Under the pieces are notes generated by a model. The model saw only the letters and a program-made list of their open reading frames with translations, was not told the DNA's origin and searched no databases. DNA of 64,000 nt from assembly GCF_020179605.1 (NCBI RefSeq), contig NZ_JAINZO010000001.1:1896799-1960798 (forward strand). Direction: 5' to 3'. The DNA is from Geomonas agri. GTDB lineage: Bacteria; Desulfobacterota; Desulfuromonadia; Geobacterales; Geobacteraceae. Below, one piece after another: positions 36,719-45,876 of this stretch. The first letter of the stretch is position 1. Every line of letters starts with the position of its first letter. The translations under genes and the position numbers were made by a program.

Positions 36719-37879
36719 ATGGCTGACGAAGTGGCAACGACGCAACTGGCAGAAATCATCCTCAAACGCATCCGCTCCCGCGGTGACATCACCTTCGCCT
36801 CCTTCATGGAGAGCGCTCTCTACGAACCCGACCTGGGCTACTACACCTCCCCGGGGCGCAAGGTAGGCGCCGAGGGGGATTTCTACACCAGCATGAACGT
36901 GCACAGCGCCTTCGGCCGCCTGATTTCCCGCGAGATTGGCCGGTTCTGGCAGCTGCTGGATCGCCCAGAGTCCTTCACGGTCGCCGAAGCCGGCGCGGGG
37001 GGAGGGCAACTGGCACAGGACATCCTCGACGCCATCGCCGAGGAGAATCCCGACCTCTACGCCGCCCTCACCTACCGCTTGATCGAAAAGGAACCGTCCC
37101 TGCAGGAGGCTCAGGCAGCACGGCTCGCACAGCACGTCGACCGCCTGGCCTGGAGCTCGCCGCAGGAACTCTCCGAGGGCGCGCTCAGGTTCACCGGCTG
37201 CATCATCTCCAACGAGCTCTTCGACGCCATGCCGGTACACCTGGTCGAGATGGCGGAGGATGGTCTCAAGGAGGTCTTCGTCTCCGCCGACGCCAACGGC
37301 TTCCGCGAAAAACTCCTCGCTCCCTCGACCCCTGAACTTGCGGCGTACCTGGCCAAGTTCGAGGTACACCTCATGCCGGGCCAGCGGGCGGAAATCAACC
37401 TTGCCGCACCCGCCTGGATCACACGCGCCGCCACGACCCTCGAGCGCGGCTTCGTGCTCACCATCGATTACGGCTACCTCGCCGAAGAACTCTACACCCC
37501 GCAACGACGCAACGGCACCCTGCTCTGCTACCACAAGCACAGCACCAACGAGGATCCGTACCAGCTGGTGGGCGAACAGGACATTACCACCCATATCAAC
37601 TTCAGTTCGCTCATCGAGGCAGGCAAGGAGGAGAACCTGGTCGCGGTCTGGTACGGCGAGCAGTACCGCTTCCTTTTGGGCGTGGGACTGATGGAAGAAC
37701 TGATGCAGCTCGTGGCCCAGGCCAAGGACGAGCACGAAAGCCTGAAACACCGGCTTGCCATCAAGAAGCTGATGATGCCCGAGGGTGGCATGGGTGACAC
37801 CTTCAAGGTGTTGATCCAGGCCAAGGGGGTGCAGAACCCGCAGCTTCTCTGCATGAGAAAATGGGGAATGGGGCTTTGA
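36719..37879 (+). CDS. MidA/NDUFAF7-like SAM-dependent methyltransferase
   Basis: 386 residues. N-terminal ITFASFMESALYEPDLGYYT and GDFYTSMNVHSAFGRLIS are typical of the DUF185/MidA family; the SAM loop reads AEAGAGGGQLAQDIL, and SNELFDAMPVH follows. In mitochondria the relative NDUFAF7 methylates an arginine of a complex I subunit; the bacterial target is unknown but complex I is plausible. AGGAGGG precedes the ATG. Confidence 0.88.
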   Translation: MADEVATTQLAEIILKRIRSRGDITFASFMESALYEPDLGYYTSPGRKVGAEGDFYTSMNVHSAFGRLISREIGRFWQLLDRPESFTVAEAGAGGGQLAQDILDAIAEENPDLYAALTYRLIEKEPSLQEAQAARLAQHVDRLAWSSPQELSEGALRFTGCIISNELFDAMPVHLVEMAEDGLKEVFVSADANGFREKLLAPSTPELAAYLAKFEVHLMPGQRAEINLAAPAWITRAATTLERGFVLTIDYGYLAEELYTPQRRNGTLLCYHKHSTNEDPYQLVGEQDITTHINFSSLIEAGKEENLVAVWYGEQYRFLLGVGLMEELMQLVAQAKDEHESLKHRLAIKKLMMPEGGMGDTFKVLIQAKGVQNPQLLCMRKWGMGL

Positions 37880-38484
37880 TCGTCAAGGCCATCGTCTTCG
37901 ACCTGGATGGGACCCTGTACCAGGAAGACCGCCTCGGTGAGGAGGTCAACCAAAGCGCCATACACTACGTGGCCGACCTCAAGGGACTCTCTCCACTCGA
38001 GGCGGAATCCCTCCTGGAGGCCACCCGCGCCGGCGACGGCGCCGGCGGCACGCTCAGTCGCACCGTCGTGGAGTTGGGGGGAACCCTGCAGGAGATGCAC
38101 AGAAGATTCGCCGCCGACTGCCACCCCGAACGACTGCTCAAGCCCGACCACCGCGTCCGGGAGCTCCTGCAGCTCCTCTCAACCCGCTGCCAGCTGCATC
38201 TCTACACCAACAACAACCGCGACCTCTCCAGCAGGATCATGAAGCAGATCGGGGTGATCGACCTGCTGGACCGAGTGTTCACCATCGAGGATTACTGGAT
38301 CCCGAAGCCGGATCGCCGCATCATCGAGGACATACTGGCAAAGATCGGCTGCCGCCCGCAGGAGACGCTCTTTGTCGGCGACCGCTACCGTGTCGACCTG
38401 GCAGTTCCCGAATCGATGGGATGCCGTATCTTCGAGATGAAAACGACTGAAGAGCTGCTGACACTGGCAGATCTGGTACACTGA
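37861..38484 (+). CDS. HAD-superfamily hydrolase
   Basis: Phosphatase-like protein. Motif I FDLDGTLY near residue 15, motif II YTNNNRDLSS, a lysine in YWIPKPDRR, and motif IV FVGDRYRVDL; 207 residues. It overlaps the end of the methyltransferase gene by 19 nt. The start is uncertain: ATG 37861 is used, but the family normally begins one or two residues before VKAIVFDLDGT, where only TTG (37876) or ATC (37879) is available after GGGG. Substrate unknown. Confidence 0.85.
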   Translation: MGNGALIVKAIVFDLDGTLYQEDRLGEEVNQSAIHYVADLKGLSPLEAESLLEATRAGDGAGGTLSRTVVELGGTLQEMHRRFAADCHPERLLKPDHRVRELLQLLSTRCQLHLYTNNNRDLSSRIMKQIGVIDLLDRVFTIEDYWIPKPDRRIIEDILAKIGCRPQETLFVGDRYRVDLAVPESMGCRIFEMKTTEELLTLADLVH

Positions 38485-38625
38485 TAGCGCCATGCTGAGA
38501 CTGAGACTCCGCCTGATTCTCCACGCTTTTTCTTAGAGAGAAAGCGAGAGAAACGAGTGACGGCACTAAGCCAGTGCAGGAGTCTTGAGCGACAGCATGC
38601 CCAAATCGTTTTCGAGGAGCTAGTC

Positions 38626-40026
38626 ATGGCACACCGGTTGGAAAAAGACACCATGGGGACGGTCGAGGTCCCCGAAGGCGCCTACTACGGCGCCCAGACG
38701 CAGCGCGCAGTCAACAACTTCCCCATCTCAGGGCTTAAGCCGCACCAGGCGCTGGTGCGCTCCACAATCCGCATCAAAAAATGCGCGGCCATCGCCAACA
38801 TGACCACGCACCGTCTGCCCAAGGAATTGGGCGAGGCCATCGTCAAGGCCGCCGACGAAGTGCTCGCCGGGCAGTTCGCCGACCAGTTCGTAGTCGACCC
38901 GTTCCAGGCCGGTGCGGGCACCTCGCACAACATGAACGTGAACGAGGTGCTGGCCAACCGCGCCAACGAGATCCTGGGCGGCACCGTCGGCGAGTACGCC
39001 CGGGTCAACGCCAATGACCACGTCAACATGGCGCAGTCCACCAACGACGTATTCCCGACGGCAATGCGTCTGGCGGCACTGGAACTTGCGCAAGAGCTCG
39101 ATAACGAGTTGCGCGACCTCTCCGATGCGCTGGCGCGCAAGGGAATCGAGTTCGACCACATCCTTAAATCGGGGCGCACCCACCTGCAGGACGCGGTGCC
39201 GATCCGCCTGGGGCAGGAGTTTTCGGCCTGGTCCATCGCTATCGCCAACAACCGCTCCGGCATCGAGCGCACCTTCACCGGGCTGCGCGAACTTGGTATC
39301 GGGGGCACCGCGGTAGGGACCGGGTTGAACGCGGAGCAGGCCTTCATCGACCTGGTCGTCGAGGCGCTCGCTCGCGAAACCGGGCAGGAACTGACCCGGG
39401 GCGAAAGCCTCGTCGAGCGGATGCAGAACATGGATCCCTTCGTTGCCCTTTCCTCCAGCGTAAAAGGGGCAGCGGTCAACCTGATCAAGCTAGCCAATGA
39501 CCTGCGCCTGCTCTCCTCCGGCCCCCGCACCGGTTTGGGCGAGATCAACCTCCCCGCCATGCAGCCGGGCTCGTCCATCATGCCGGGCAAGGTGAACCCG
39601 GTGCTCCCGGAGGTAACCAACATGGTCTGCTTCCAGGTCATGGGGTGCGACCTGACCGTTGCACTGGCGGCCCAGGCCGGGCAGTTGGAACTGAACGTGA
39701 TGATGCCGGTCATTGCCTTCAACCTGCTCTTCGCCATGGAGATCCTGAAGAACTGCCTGCACCAGCTGACATCCCTCTGCATTACCGGAATCACCGCCAA
39801 CGAGGAGCGCTGCCGCAACTTCCTCGACCAGTCTGTGGGACTCGCCACGGTGCTGGCGCCCAGCATTGGCTACGCCGCCGCAGCCGAGGTCGCCAAGGAG
39901 TCGGCCAAGAGCGGCAAGAGCATCCGTGAGGTGATCCTGGAGCGGGCCATCCTCACCGAGGAGGAGTTGGAAGAGGTGCTGGCGCCCTACCCGCTCACCA
40001 CCCCTGGCGTACACGGCAAGGATTAA
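38626..40026 (+). CDS. aspA: aspartate ammonia-lyase (aspartase/fumarase superfamily)
   Basis: Lyase releasing ammonia from aspartate to give fumarate. 466 residues from ATG 38626 (GAGGAG six nt upstream). Superfamily signature GSSIMPGKVNP is present. Aspartase-like rather than FumC-like features are GAGTSHNMNVNEVLAN, LLSSGPRTGLGEINLP, the segment GITANEERC and GKSIREVILERAILTEEEL. Class II fumarase is the alternative and cannot be fully ruled out by reading. Confidence 0.85.
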   Translation: MAHRLEKDTMGTVEVPEGAYYGAQTQRAVNNFPISGLKPHQALVRSTIRIKKCAAIANMTTHRLPKELGEAIVKAADEVLAGQFADQFVVDPFQAGAGTSHNMNVNEVLANRANEILGGTVGEYARVNANDHVNMAQSTNDVFPTAMRLAALELAQELDNELRDLSDALARKGIEFDHILKSGRTHLQDAVPIRLGQEFSAWSIAIANNRSGIERTFTGLRELGIGGTAVGTGLNAEQAFIDLVVEALARETGQELTRGESLVERMQNMDPFVALSSSVKGAAVNLIKLANDLRLLSSGPRTGLGEINLPAMQPGSSIMPGKVNPVLPEVTNMVCFQVMGCDLTVALAAQAGQLELNVMMPVIAFNLLFAMEILKNCLHQLTSLCITGITANEERCRNFLDQSVGLATVLAPSIGYAAAAEVAKESAKSGKSIREVILERAILTEEELEEVLAPYPLTTPGVHGKD

Positions 40027-40117
40027 CCGGCGGACGGAGTGTCGGCGGGCTTTGCAATTATTGTAAAAATCCTATAGACTCATACCTGTTCCAAACCAAA
40101 GATCACTGGAGGAGTAC

Positions 40118-40339
40118 ATGACTGAAGAAGTAAAAGCGATACTGGAAAACATCAGGCCGGCGCTTCAGGCGGACGGCGGCGATGTTGAACTCGTAGAAGT
40201 GACCGACGACGGTGTCGTCAAGGTGCGTCTGGTAGGGGCATGCGGCCACTGCCCGATGTCCACCATGACCCTCAAGATGGGGATCGAAAGGACCATCAAG
40301 GACAAGATCCCCGGCATCAAGGAAGTGGTTTCTGTGTAA
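40118..40339 (+). CDS. NifU C-terminal domain protein (Fe-S scaffold)
   Basis: 73 residues, a stand-alone Nfu domain. GACGHCPMS carries the two cysteines that hold a transient Fe-S cluster. GGAGG precedes the ATG. TTGCAA and TATAGA at 40052-40078 with a 15-nt gap may be its promoter. Own terminator downstream. Confidence 0.93.
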   Translation: MTEEVKAILENIRPALQADGGDVELVEVTDDGVVKVRLVGACGHCPMSTMTLKMGIERTIKDKIPGIKEVVSV

Positions 40340-40366
40340 CGGGTACCCCCTCATTCGTAACACCCG

Positions 40367-40406
40367 AAGCGCGGAAGTAACCGATTGACGTTATTTCCGC
40401 GCTTTT
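40367..40406 (+). terminator. terminator of the NifU-like gene
   Basis: Long stem from GCGCGGAAGTAAC with GTTATTTCCGCGC, then TTTT. Confidence 0.9.
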
Positions 40407-40424
40407 CGCTTTTGGGTTCGGCTT

Positions 40425-41612
40425 ATGACCAGCGTGCGGCGAAAAAGAAAGCAGTTGCTGTTTCAGACGGCAAAGTTCTTCGATTTTTTCAGGAGGAACA
40501 CTGAGGCCGCCACGTTCATGGGCAACCGCGCCACGCTGTACCGCTACGGCTCCGAATTCTTCGCTGCACTTCTGGAGGCCCTGCCCGAGGCTCAGGAAAG
40601 CATCTGCCTGGAGTTCTACACCATCGCCGACGACGAGACCGGTCGCATGGTAGCCGACGCCCTCATCGCCGCCGCCTCACGCGGGGTACGGGTTTACGTG
40701 CTCTACGATTACATCGGCTGTTTCGACACCCCTGCCGCGTACTTCAAGAGGCTCGCCAAGGGAGGCGTCAACTGCGCCCCCTTCAACCCGCCCCCCTTCC
40801 GCAAAGGGATCGCCTGGTTCGACAAGCGTGATCACCGCAAGATCGTCATCATCGACGGCTGGCGTATATTCACCGGCGGCATGAACATCGCCGACGTCTA
40901 CTCCGGCTTCGGCAAGAAGAAGACCAAGTGGCGCGACGTGGGACTGCGTATCGAAGGCGAGGCAGGGCTTGAGTTGCTGCGCCTGTTCCGCGAGACCTGG
41001 GCCGAGGAGTTCGGCGTGCCTCCGGTGGGAACCGATCCAGCTCCGCTGCCAGAACTTGACGGCGATGCGAAAGTCATGGTAGTGAACGGCGGACCGCACC
41101 AAAAGCGGAGCTTCATCAGGAGCGCCTTTCGGGTCGCCATCGCCGGCGCCTCGGAAAGCGTCACCATCGCCAGCCCCTACTTCATACCGGGCCCGCGGGT
41201 GATCCGCTCTATGCTGCGGGCGGCAGGGCGCGGGGTACGGGTGAGGTTGCTGCTCCCTTACAAGAGTGACGTCCCGCTGGTGCGCCTAGTGAGCCGGACC
41301 TACTACGGTCAGCTCTTGAAAAACGGCATTGAGATCCACGAGATGGACCGTGCCGTACTGCACGCCAAGGTTCTCATCATCGACGGCGACTGGACCATGG
41401 TCGGCTCCGCCAACATGGACCTCAGGAGCTTCCACCGCAACTACGAACTGAACGTGGTGGTAGACAGCCACGATTTCGGCGCACAGGTCGCCGACATGCT
41501 GGAGGCCGATTTCGCCGGCACCCGGCGCATCGTGCTGCACGAGCACGAAAAACGCGGCTGGCCGGTGCGCTTCCTGGAGCGCCTGTTCAGCCCGGTCGCC
41601 TGGTTTTTGTAA
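40425..41612 (+). CDS. phospholipase D-type (cardiolipin synthase-like) protein
   Basis: 395 residues with two HKD motifs: DHRKIVIIDG near residue 138 and LHAKVLIIDG near residue 310, each followed by a GGMN or GSANMDLRS segment. No N-terminal membrane helix, so it is nearer to ClsB-type than to ClsA. Likely joins phosphatidyl groups to form cardiolipin. No clear Shine-Dalgarno before ATG 40425. Confidence 0.85.
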   Translation: MTSVRRKRKQLLFQTAKFFDFFRRNTEAATFMGNRATLYRYGSEFFAALLEALPEAQESICLEFYTIADDETGRMVADALIAAASRGVRVYVLYDYIGCFDTPAAYFKRLAKGGVNCAPFNPPPFRKGIAWFDKRDHRKIVIIDGWRIFTGGMNIADVYSGFGKKKTKWRDVGLRIEGEAGLELLRLFRETWAEEFGVPPVGTDPAPLPELDGDAKVMVVNGGPHQKRSFIRSAFRVAIAGASESVTIASPYFIPGPRVIRSMLRAAGRGVRVRLLLPYKSDVPLVRLVSRTYYGQLLKNGIEIHEMDRAVLHAKVLIIDGDWTMVGSANMDLRSFHRNYELNVVVDSHDFGAQVADMLEADFAGTRRIVLHEHEKRGWPVRFLERLFSPVAWFL

Positions 41613-41678
41613 AACGAAAAGGTTCGCCAAAATCCTTCCCCTTGGCCTTTGCCTGTTTCTTCCCCCGGAGTTAGCTAC

Positions 41679-44024
41679 ATGATCGACAAGGACACCCTGA
41701 AGCGGCTGGAATTCGACAAGATCCTGGAAACCGCCGCTACCTTCGCCCACTGCGAGGCTTCCCACGAGGGAGCCCTTGCCATAGCACCGCTGCAAAGCCG
41801 TCAGGAGATGGAACTACGCCTGGGGCTCGTCGACGAGATACGCAAGCTGACTCGGCTCGGCATCGCGCTGAAGCTCGCCCCCTTCGAGGACATCACGCCA
41901 CAGGTAAAGGCGGTCCGTCCCAAGGGCGCGGTCATTGCCCCCATTGCCCTCCAGCGCTTCATCCCTACCCTGCGCGTCATGGCAGCGGTGGCGTCACAGC
42001 TCTCCTTCCGCAGCGACGTACCGCTGCTACTCGCCGAGGCGGGCTGCATCACCGGATTCCCGGACCTTTTGAACCCGCTCGAGCACACGGTGAACGAGGA
42101 GGGCGAAATACTCGACACCGCCTCACGGCTTCTGGCTGACATCCGTGGTAGAAAGAAGGGGCTCACCGCGCGCATCAAGAAGAGGCTGGAGGAGATCGTG
42201 CGGGAGCGGCACACCGCTATCTTTCTGCAGGACGATTTCATCACCCAGAGGTCGGGGCGCTGGGTAATCCCCGTGCGCATGGACTCCAAGGGGATGGTCC
42301 CCGGGGTGGTGCACGATGTCTCCAACTCCGGCGAGACCGCGTTCATGGAGCCGCTGGAGATCATCGGTCTCGCTAACGAGCTGGAGAACCTGGTGGCCGA
42401 CGAGCGCGCCGAGGAAATCCGCATCGTACGGCAGATCTGCGACTGGATCAGGGAGGACGCCGAGGCGATCCAGCAGCAGTTCGAGGCGCTGGTGGACCTG
42501 GACATCCGCAACTGCATCGCCACCCTGAGTGATCGCCTCAAGAGCGAGACGCCGGTCATCGCCGACACACCGACCATACTGCTCAAGGCAGCGCGCCACC
42601 CGATCCTCACCCTGATGGGCAAGGACGTGGTCCCGCTGGACCTGGAACTTGCCGCGGAGAACCGGGTCATGGTGGTCACTGGCCCCAACACCGGGGGCAA
42701 GACCATCGCCATCAAGAATGCGGGGCTTCTCTCGGTCATGGCACTGTGCGGCATGCCGGTCCCCGCCCTCTCTGGCACCATCCTGCCGAAGGTCGAGAGC
42801 ATCTTGGTGGACATCGGCGACGAGCAGTCCATCGAGGAGAGCCTGTCCACCTTTTCGGCCCATATCTCCAAGATTTCCAGCATCATCGAGCACGCCGACC
42901 GGGGCGCGCTGGTGCTCCTCGACGAACTCGGTACCGGCACCGAACCGGGCCAGGGGGCGGCCATCGCGTGCGCCGTCCTTAAGGAGCTGCAAAACAAGGG
43001 GGCGCTGGTGGTCGCCACCACGCACCTCACCGAGATCATCGGCTTCGTGCAGCGCGAAGCCGGCATGGTGAACGCGGCCATGGCCTTCGACCGTCAGAAG
43101 CTGGCCCCCTTGTACCGGCTGGTGGTGGGCGAGCCGGGCGAATCGCACGCCCTCGAGATCGCAAGCCGCTACGGGCTGCCCGATCGGGTGGTGAGCTTCG
43201 CCCGGAGCATGATCGGCACCATGGAGGCCGACTTCCACGCCTTGCTGCGCGACTTGAAGGAGAAACGCGAGCAGTTGGACCGCACGCTCACCGAACTTGC
43301 CGAGCGCGAAGAGACGCTGGTACGCGCCGAGCGCAACCTGGTGGACCGCCGCGATGAAGCGGCAGCCCTGGTGCGCGATGCCCGTGAGAAGGGACTCCTG
43401 GAGGCGCAGCAGATCATCGCCAAAGCGCGCCGCGAGGTGGCAACCATGCTCGACGAGGCCAAGCGCGAGAAGGCGCGCGAAGCCAAGGAGAAACTGGACC
43501 AGGCGGCGCGCGAGGTCGAATCGGCGCTGGACGGACTACATCCCGAAGAGAACGTCGACCCGGACCAGGTGGCCGCTGGCGACGTCCTCTTCGTGAAGCC
43601 GCTCAACTGCGACGCCACCATCCTCTCCGTCGATCGGCGCGCCGGCCGGGCCCGGGTGCGCGCCGGCAGCATGGAGCTCGACGTGGCACTCATATCGCTG
43701 TTAAAGCCCAAGGGCAAAGAGCCGAAGAAAGTACGTAAGCAGCGCGCCAAGCAGCAGGAAGCGGAGGCCGCCGCCCAGGAGCCAGCAAGCAGCATCAACC
43801 TGCTCGGGATGCGAGTGGAAGAAGCCATCGGCGCGCTGGAGCCGTTCCTGAACCACGCCTCCCTGGAGCGGATGTCGGAGGTGCGTGTGGTGCACGGCAA
43901 GGGGACCGGCGCCCTGATGAAAGGGGTGCGCAGCTACCTTACCGGGCATCCGCTGGTGGCTGAGTTCCGCACCGGCGAGCGTTTCGAAGGAGGCGACGGT
44001 GTTACGGTGGTGACACTGCGCTAG
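41679..44024 (+). CDS. mutS2: endonuclease MutS2
   Basis: MutS-related ATPase with a C-terminal Smr nuclease domain; linked to suppression of recombination and to rescue of collided ribosomes. 781 residues from ATG 41679 (GGAG upstream). Walker A TGPNTGGKT near residue 338, Walker B LVLLDELGTGT, a long charged coiled coil (about 515-635), and the Smr part ending in RVVHGKGTGALMKGVRSYL. The mismatch-recognition domain I of MutS is absent, as expected. Confidence 0.95.
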   Translation: MIDKDTLKRLEFDKILETAATFAHCEASHEGALAIAPLQSRQEMELRLGLVDEIRKLTRLGIALKLAPFEDITPQVKAVRPKGAVIAPIALQRFIPTLRVMAAVASQLSFRSDVPLLLAEAGCITGFPDLLNPLEHTVNEEGEILDTASRLLADIRGRKKGLTARIKKRLEEIVRERHTAIFLQDDFITQRSGRWVIPVRMDSKGMVPGVVHDVSNSGETAFMEPLEIIGLANELENLVADERAEEIRIVRQICDWIREDAEAIQQQFEALVDLDIRNCIATLSDRLKSETPVIADTPTILLKAARHPILTLMGKDVVPLDLELAAENRVMVVTGPNTGGKTIAIKNAGLLSVMALCGMPVPALSGTILPKVESILVDIGDEQSIEESLSTFSAHISKISSIIEHADRGALVLLDELGTGTEPGQGAAIACAVLKELQNKGALVVATTHLTEIIGFVQREAGMVNAAMAFDRQKLAPLYRLVVGEPGESHALEIASRYGLPDRVVSFARSMIGTMEADFHALLRDLKEKREQLDRTLTELAEREETLVRAERNLVDRRDEAAALVRDAREKGLLEAQQIIAKARREVATMLDEAKREKAREAKEKLDQAAREVESALDGLHPEENVDPDQVAAGDVLFVKPLNCDATILSVDRRAGRARVRAGSMELDVALISLLKPKGKEPKKVRKQRAKQQEAEAAAQEPASSINLLGMRVEEAIGALEPFLNHASLERMSEVRVVHGKGTGALMKGVRSYLTGHPLVAEFRTGERFEGGDGVTVVTLR

Positions 44025-44056
44025 TTGAATTGCATCACAGTGACCGCGGAGGCCTT

Positions 44057-44980
44057 ATGATCATATCCATCATAGCTGCCATGTCTGACAACAGGGTGAT
44101 AGGCGCGCACGGGAAGCTCCCTTGGGACATTCCCGCTGATTTAGCTCGTTTCCGAAGCCTCACGATGGGACATGCGGTGTTGATGGGGAGAAAGACCTTC
44201 GAGTCGATCGGCCACCCGCTGGACGGGCGCAAGAATATCGTGCTCAGTAAGAGCATGGGAAGGACCGACGGCATCATCGTCGCCCGCACTCTCCAGGAAG
44301 GGATCGCGGCCGCCGAGGGGGGCGAGGAGCTTTTCATCTGCGGAGGCGAGGAGGTCTTCCGGGAGGCGCTCCCCCTTTGCCAGAGGATTTACCTCACCGT
44401 GGTGCACGGCCGCTACGAGGGGGACGTCCATTTCCCGCAGCCACCCTGCACGTTCACCGAGATGCACCGGGAGGAATTCCTGGAAGGGTCCCCCCCCACC
44501 AGCTACGTGGTGCTGGAGAAGGTTGATCAGATCCAGCCGGGGAGCGACGTGTTCGAGCTCAGGGAGAAAGGGGTGGAGGCATTGAACCGCCAGCTCTACT
44601 TCCTGGCCCGCTGCTGTTTTGGACAGGCGCAGGCACTGGAGGATGATCCGGAAACCGCCTCCGACCTTGCCTTCAGCCAGGCTAAAAGCGGCGGCGACCT
44701 GGGCGAGGCCCTGAAGCTTGCGGAGAAGGCCTTCCGGGACGATCCCGGCAACCTGCGCATCCGGCTGAACCTGGGGCGCATCCAGATCATAACCGGCGAA
44801 AAGGGGAAAGGGCTCGACACGCTGCGCAAAGGGGTGCAACTGGGCGGCGGACAGGAGTTCTACACTGAACTAGCCAAGTGCGGCACCAGGGGTACACCGC
44901 CCATCAAGTCGCTGCCGCGAAGCCACCCGCTGAACCGGTATTTGGGACTGCTGATGAATAGGTTGAACATACGGGGGTAA
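44057..44980 (+). CDS. folA: dihydrofolate reductase fused to a TPR-like domain
   Basis: Residues 1-155 are a complete DHFR (MIISIIAAMSDNRVIGAHG, LPWDIPADLARFR, GRKTFESIG, CGGEEVFREAL), making tetrahydrofolate. Residues 165-307 add a helical repeat part (ALNRQLYFLARCCFGQAQAL, AEKAFRDDPGNLRIRLNLGR) and a tail ending HPLNRYLGLLMNRLNIRG that resembles stand-alone TPR proteins. Normal DHFRs are about 160 residues. ATG 44057 has GCGGAGG upstream. The extension's role is unknown. Confidence 0.9.
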   Translation: MIISIIAAMSDNRVIGAHGKLPWDIPADLARFRSLTMGHAVLMGRKTFESIGHPLDGRKNIVLSKSMGRTDGIIVARTLQEGIAAAEGGEELFICGGEEVFREALPLCQRIYLTVVHGRYEGDVHFPQPPCTFTEMHREEFLEGSPPTSYVVLEKVDQIQPGSDVFELREKGVEALNRQLYFLARCCFGQAQALEDDPETASDLAFSQAKSGGDLGEALKLAEKAFRDDPGNLRIRLNLGRIQIITGEKGKGLDTLRKGVQLGGGQEFYTELAKCGTRGTPPIKSLPRSHPLNRYLGLLMNRLNIRG

Positions 44981-44983
44981 TCC

Positions 44984-45016
44984 CCCCTCCCAACCTCCCC
45001 CCTCCAGGGGGAGGAG
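44984..45016. repeat. C-rich intergenic palindrome
   Basis: CCTCCCCC-CTCCA-GGGGGAGG hairpin directly after the DHFR-TPR stop. Similar C-rich or G-rich pieces lie after ilvD (2250-2300), hflX-distant 57000-57040, and 47300-47325. Confidence 0.6.
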
Positions 45017-45075
45017 TGTGTGTCGAAGTTATCACCCATTGACTCGCCACCTGCCGCAATGCTACTTTTCACCGC

Positions 45076-45714
45076 ATGAAAAACGCTGAAGTTGAAGGGA
45101 TAGTGCTGCGCCTCACCGACTTCGGGGAGGCGGACCGCATCGTCACCCTGTTTACCCTGGAACAGGGGAAACTACAGGGGGTGGCGCGCGGCGCCAAGCG
45201 GAGCAAGAAACGCTTCGCCGGCGCCCTGGAACCTTTCGCGCACCTTAAGCTTCAGCTACACCTCGGCACCGGCCTCGCCACGCTGTCCAACACTGACATC
45301 ATCGACATCTTCCCCGGCATCCGCGCCGACCTCGCCCGGATCGGCTGCGCCGCCTACGCCTGCGAACTGGTGGAACGGCTCACCCCCGAGGACGAGCCGA
45401 GCCCCCGCCTGTTCCGCCTCCTGTACTGTTACCTGGAACGCCTCAACAACGCACCTGCCTCCCCCTCCGATCGCCGCTTCTTCGCCGTCAACCTTTTGAA
45501 GATCCTTGGCTATCAGCCGGAGCTGCAGGTGCGCGGTGTTTCCGAGGAAACCGCTGCTCTGCTCGCCCGCGCCATGCAGACGGGACGCTTCGGTGCCGTG
45601 GTCTTTCCGGACGCGCTCCTGCGCGAGGCTGACCTCCTCCTGAATCCCGCCATCGACCTCCACCTGGACCGGGAACTGAAGTCGTTGGCCTTTCTTAAGG
45701 AGTGCGGTGTGTAG
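45076..45714 (+). CDS. recO: DNA repair protein RecO
   Basis: Loads RecA on SSB-coated single strands with RecR/RecF. 212 residues: OB-fold N-terminus ([20 protein letters not shown], then [20 protein letters not shown]) and a helical C-terminal part. No zinc CxxC pair is seen, unlike in some RecO proteins. No clear Shine-Dalgarno before ATG 45076. Confidence 0.93.
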   Translation: MKNAEVEGIVLRLTDFGEADRIVTLFTLEQGKLQGVARGAKRSKKRFAGALEPFAHLKLQLHLGTGLATLSNTDIIDIFPGIRADLARIGCAAYACELVERLTPEDEPSPRLFRLLYCYLERLNNAPASPSDRRFFAVNLLKILGYQPELQVRGVSEETAALLARAMQTGRFGAVVFPDALLREADLLLNPAIDLHLDRELKSLAFLKECGV

Positions 45715-45779
45715 CTGCAGCCAACAGGCCGGAAGCCCCCGGCACTGCAGCAACTTTCTTTTGCAAACCGTCAATTTTG

Positions 45780-45808
45780 TTGACCCCGGCGCCGGTAACA
45801 GGTACTAT
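45780..45808 (+). promoter_or_regulatory. dnaB promoter
   Basis: TTGACC (45780-45785), 17 nt, TACTAT (45803-45808); about 68 nt before the dnaB start. Confidence 0.6.
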
Positions 45809-45876
45809 TCCTCGCTTCAGCCAAACCCGTACGTGCGGCCGCGCCTAGGCGCAGCTTTTTGTTTTTGAGGAACTGC

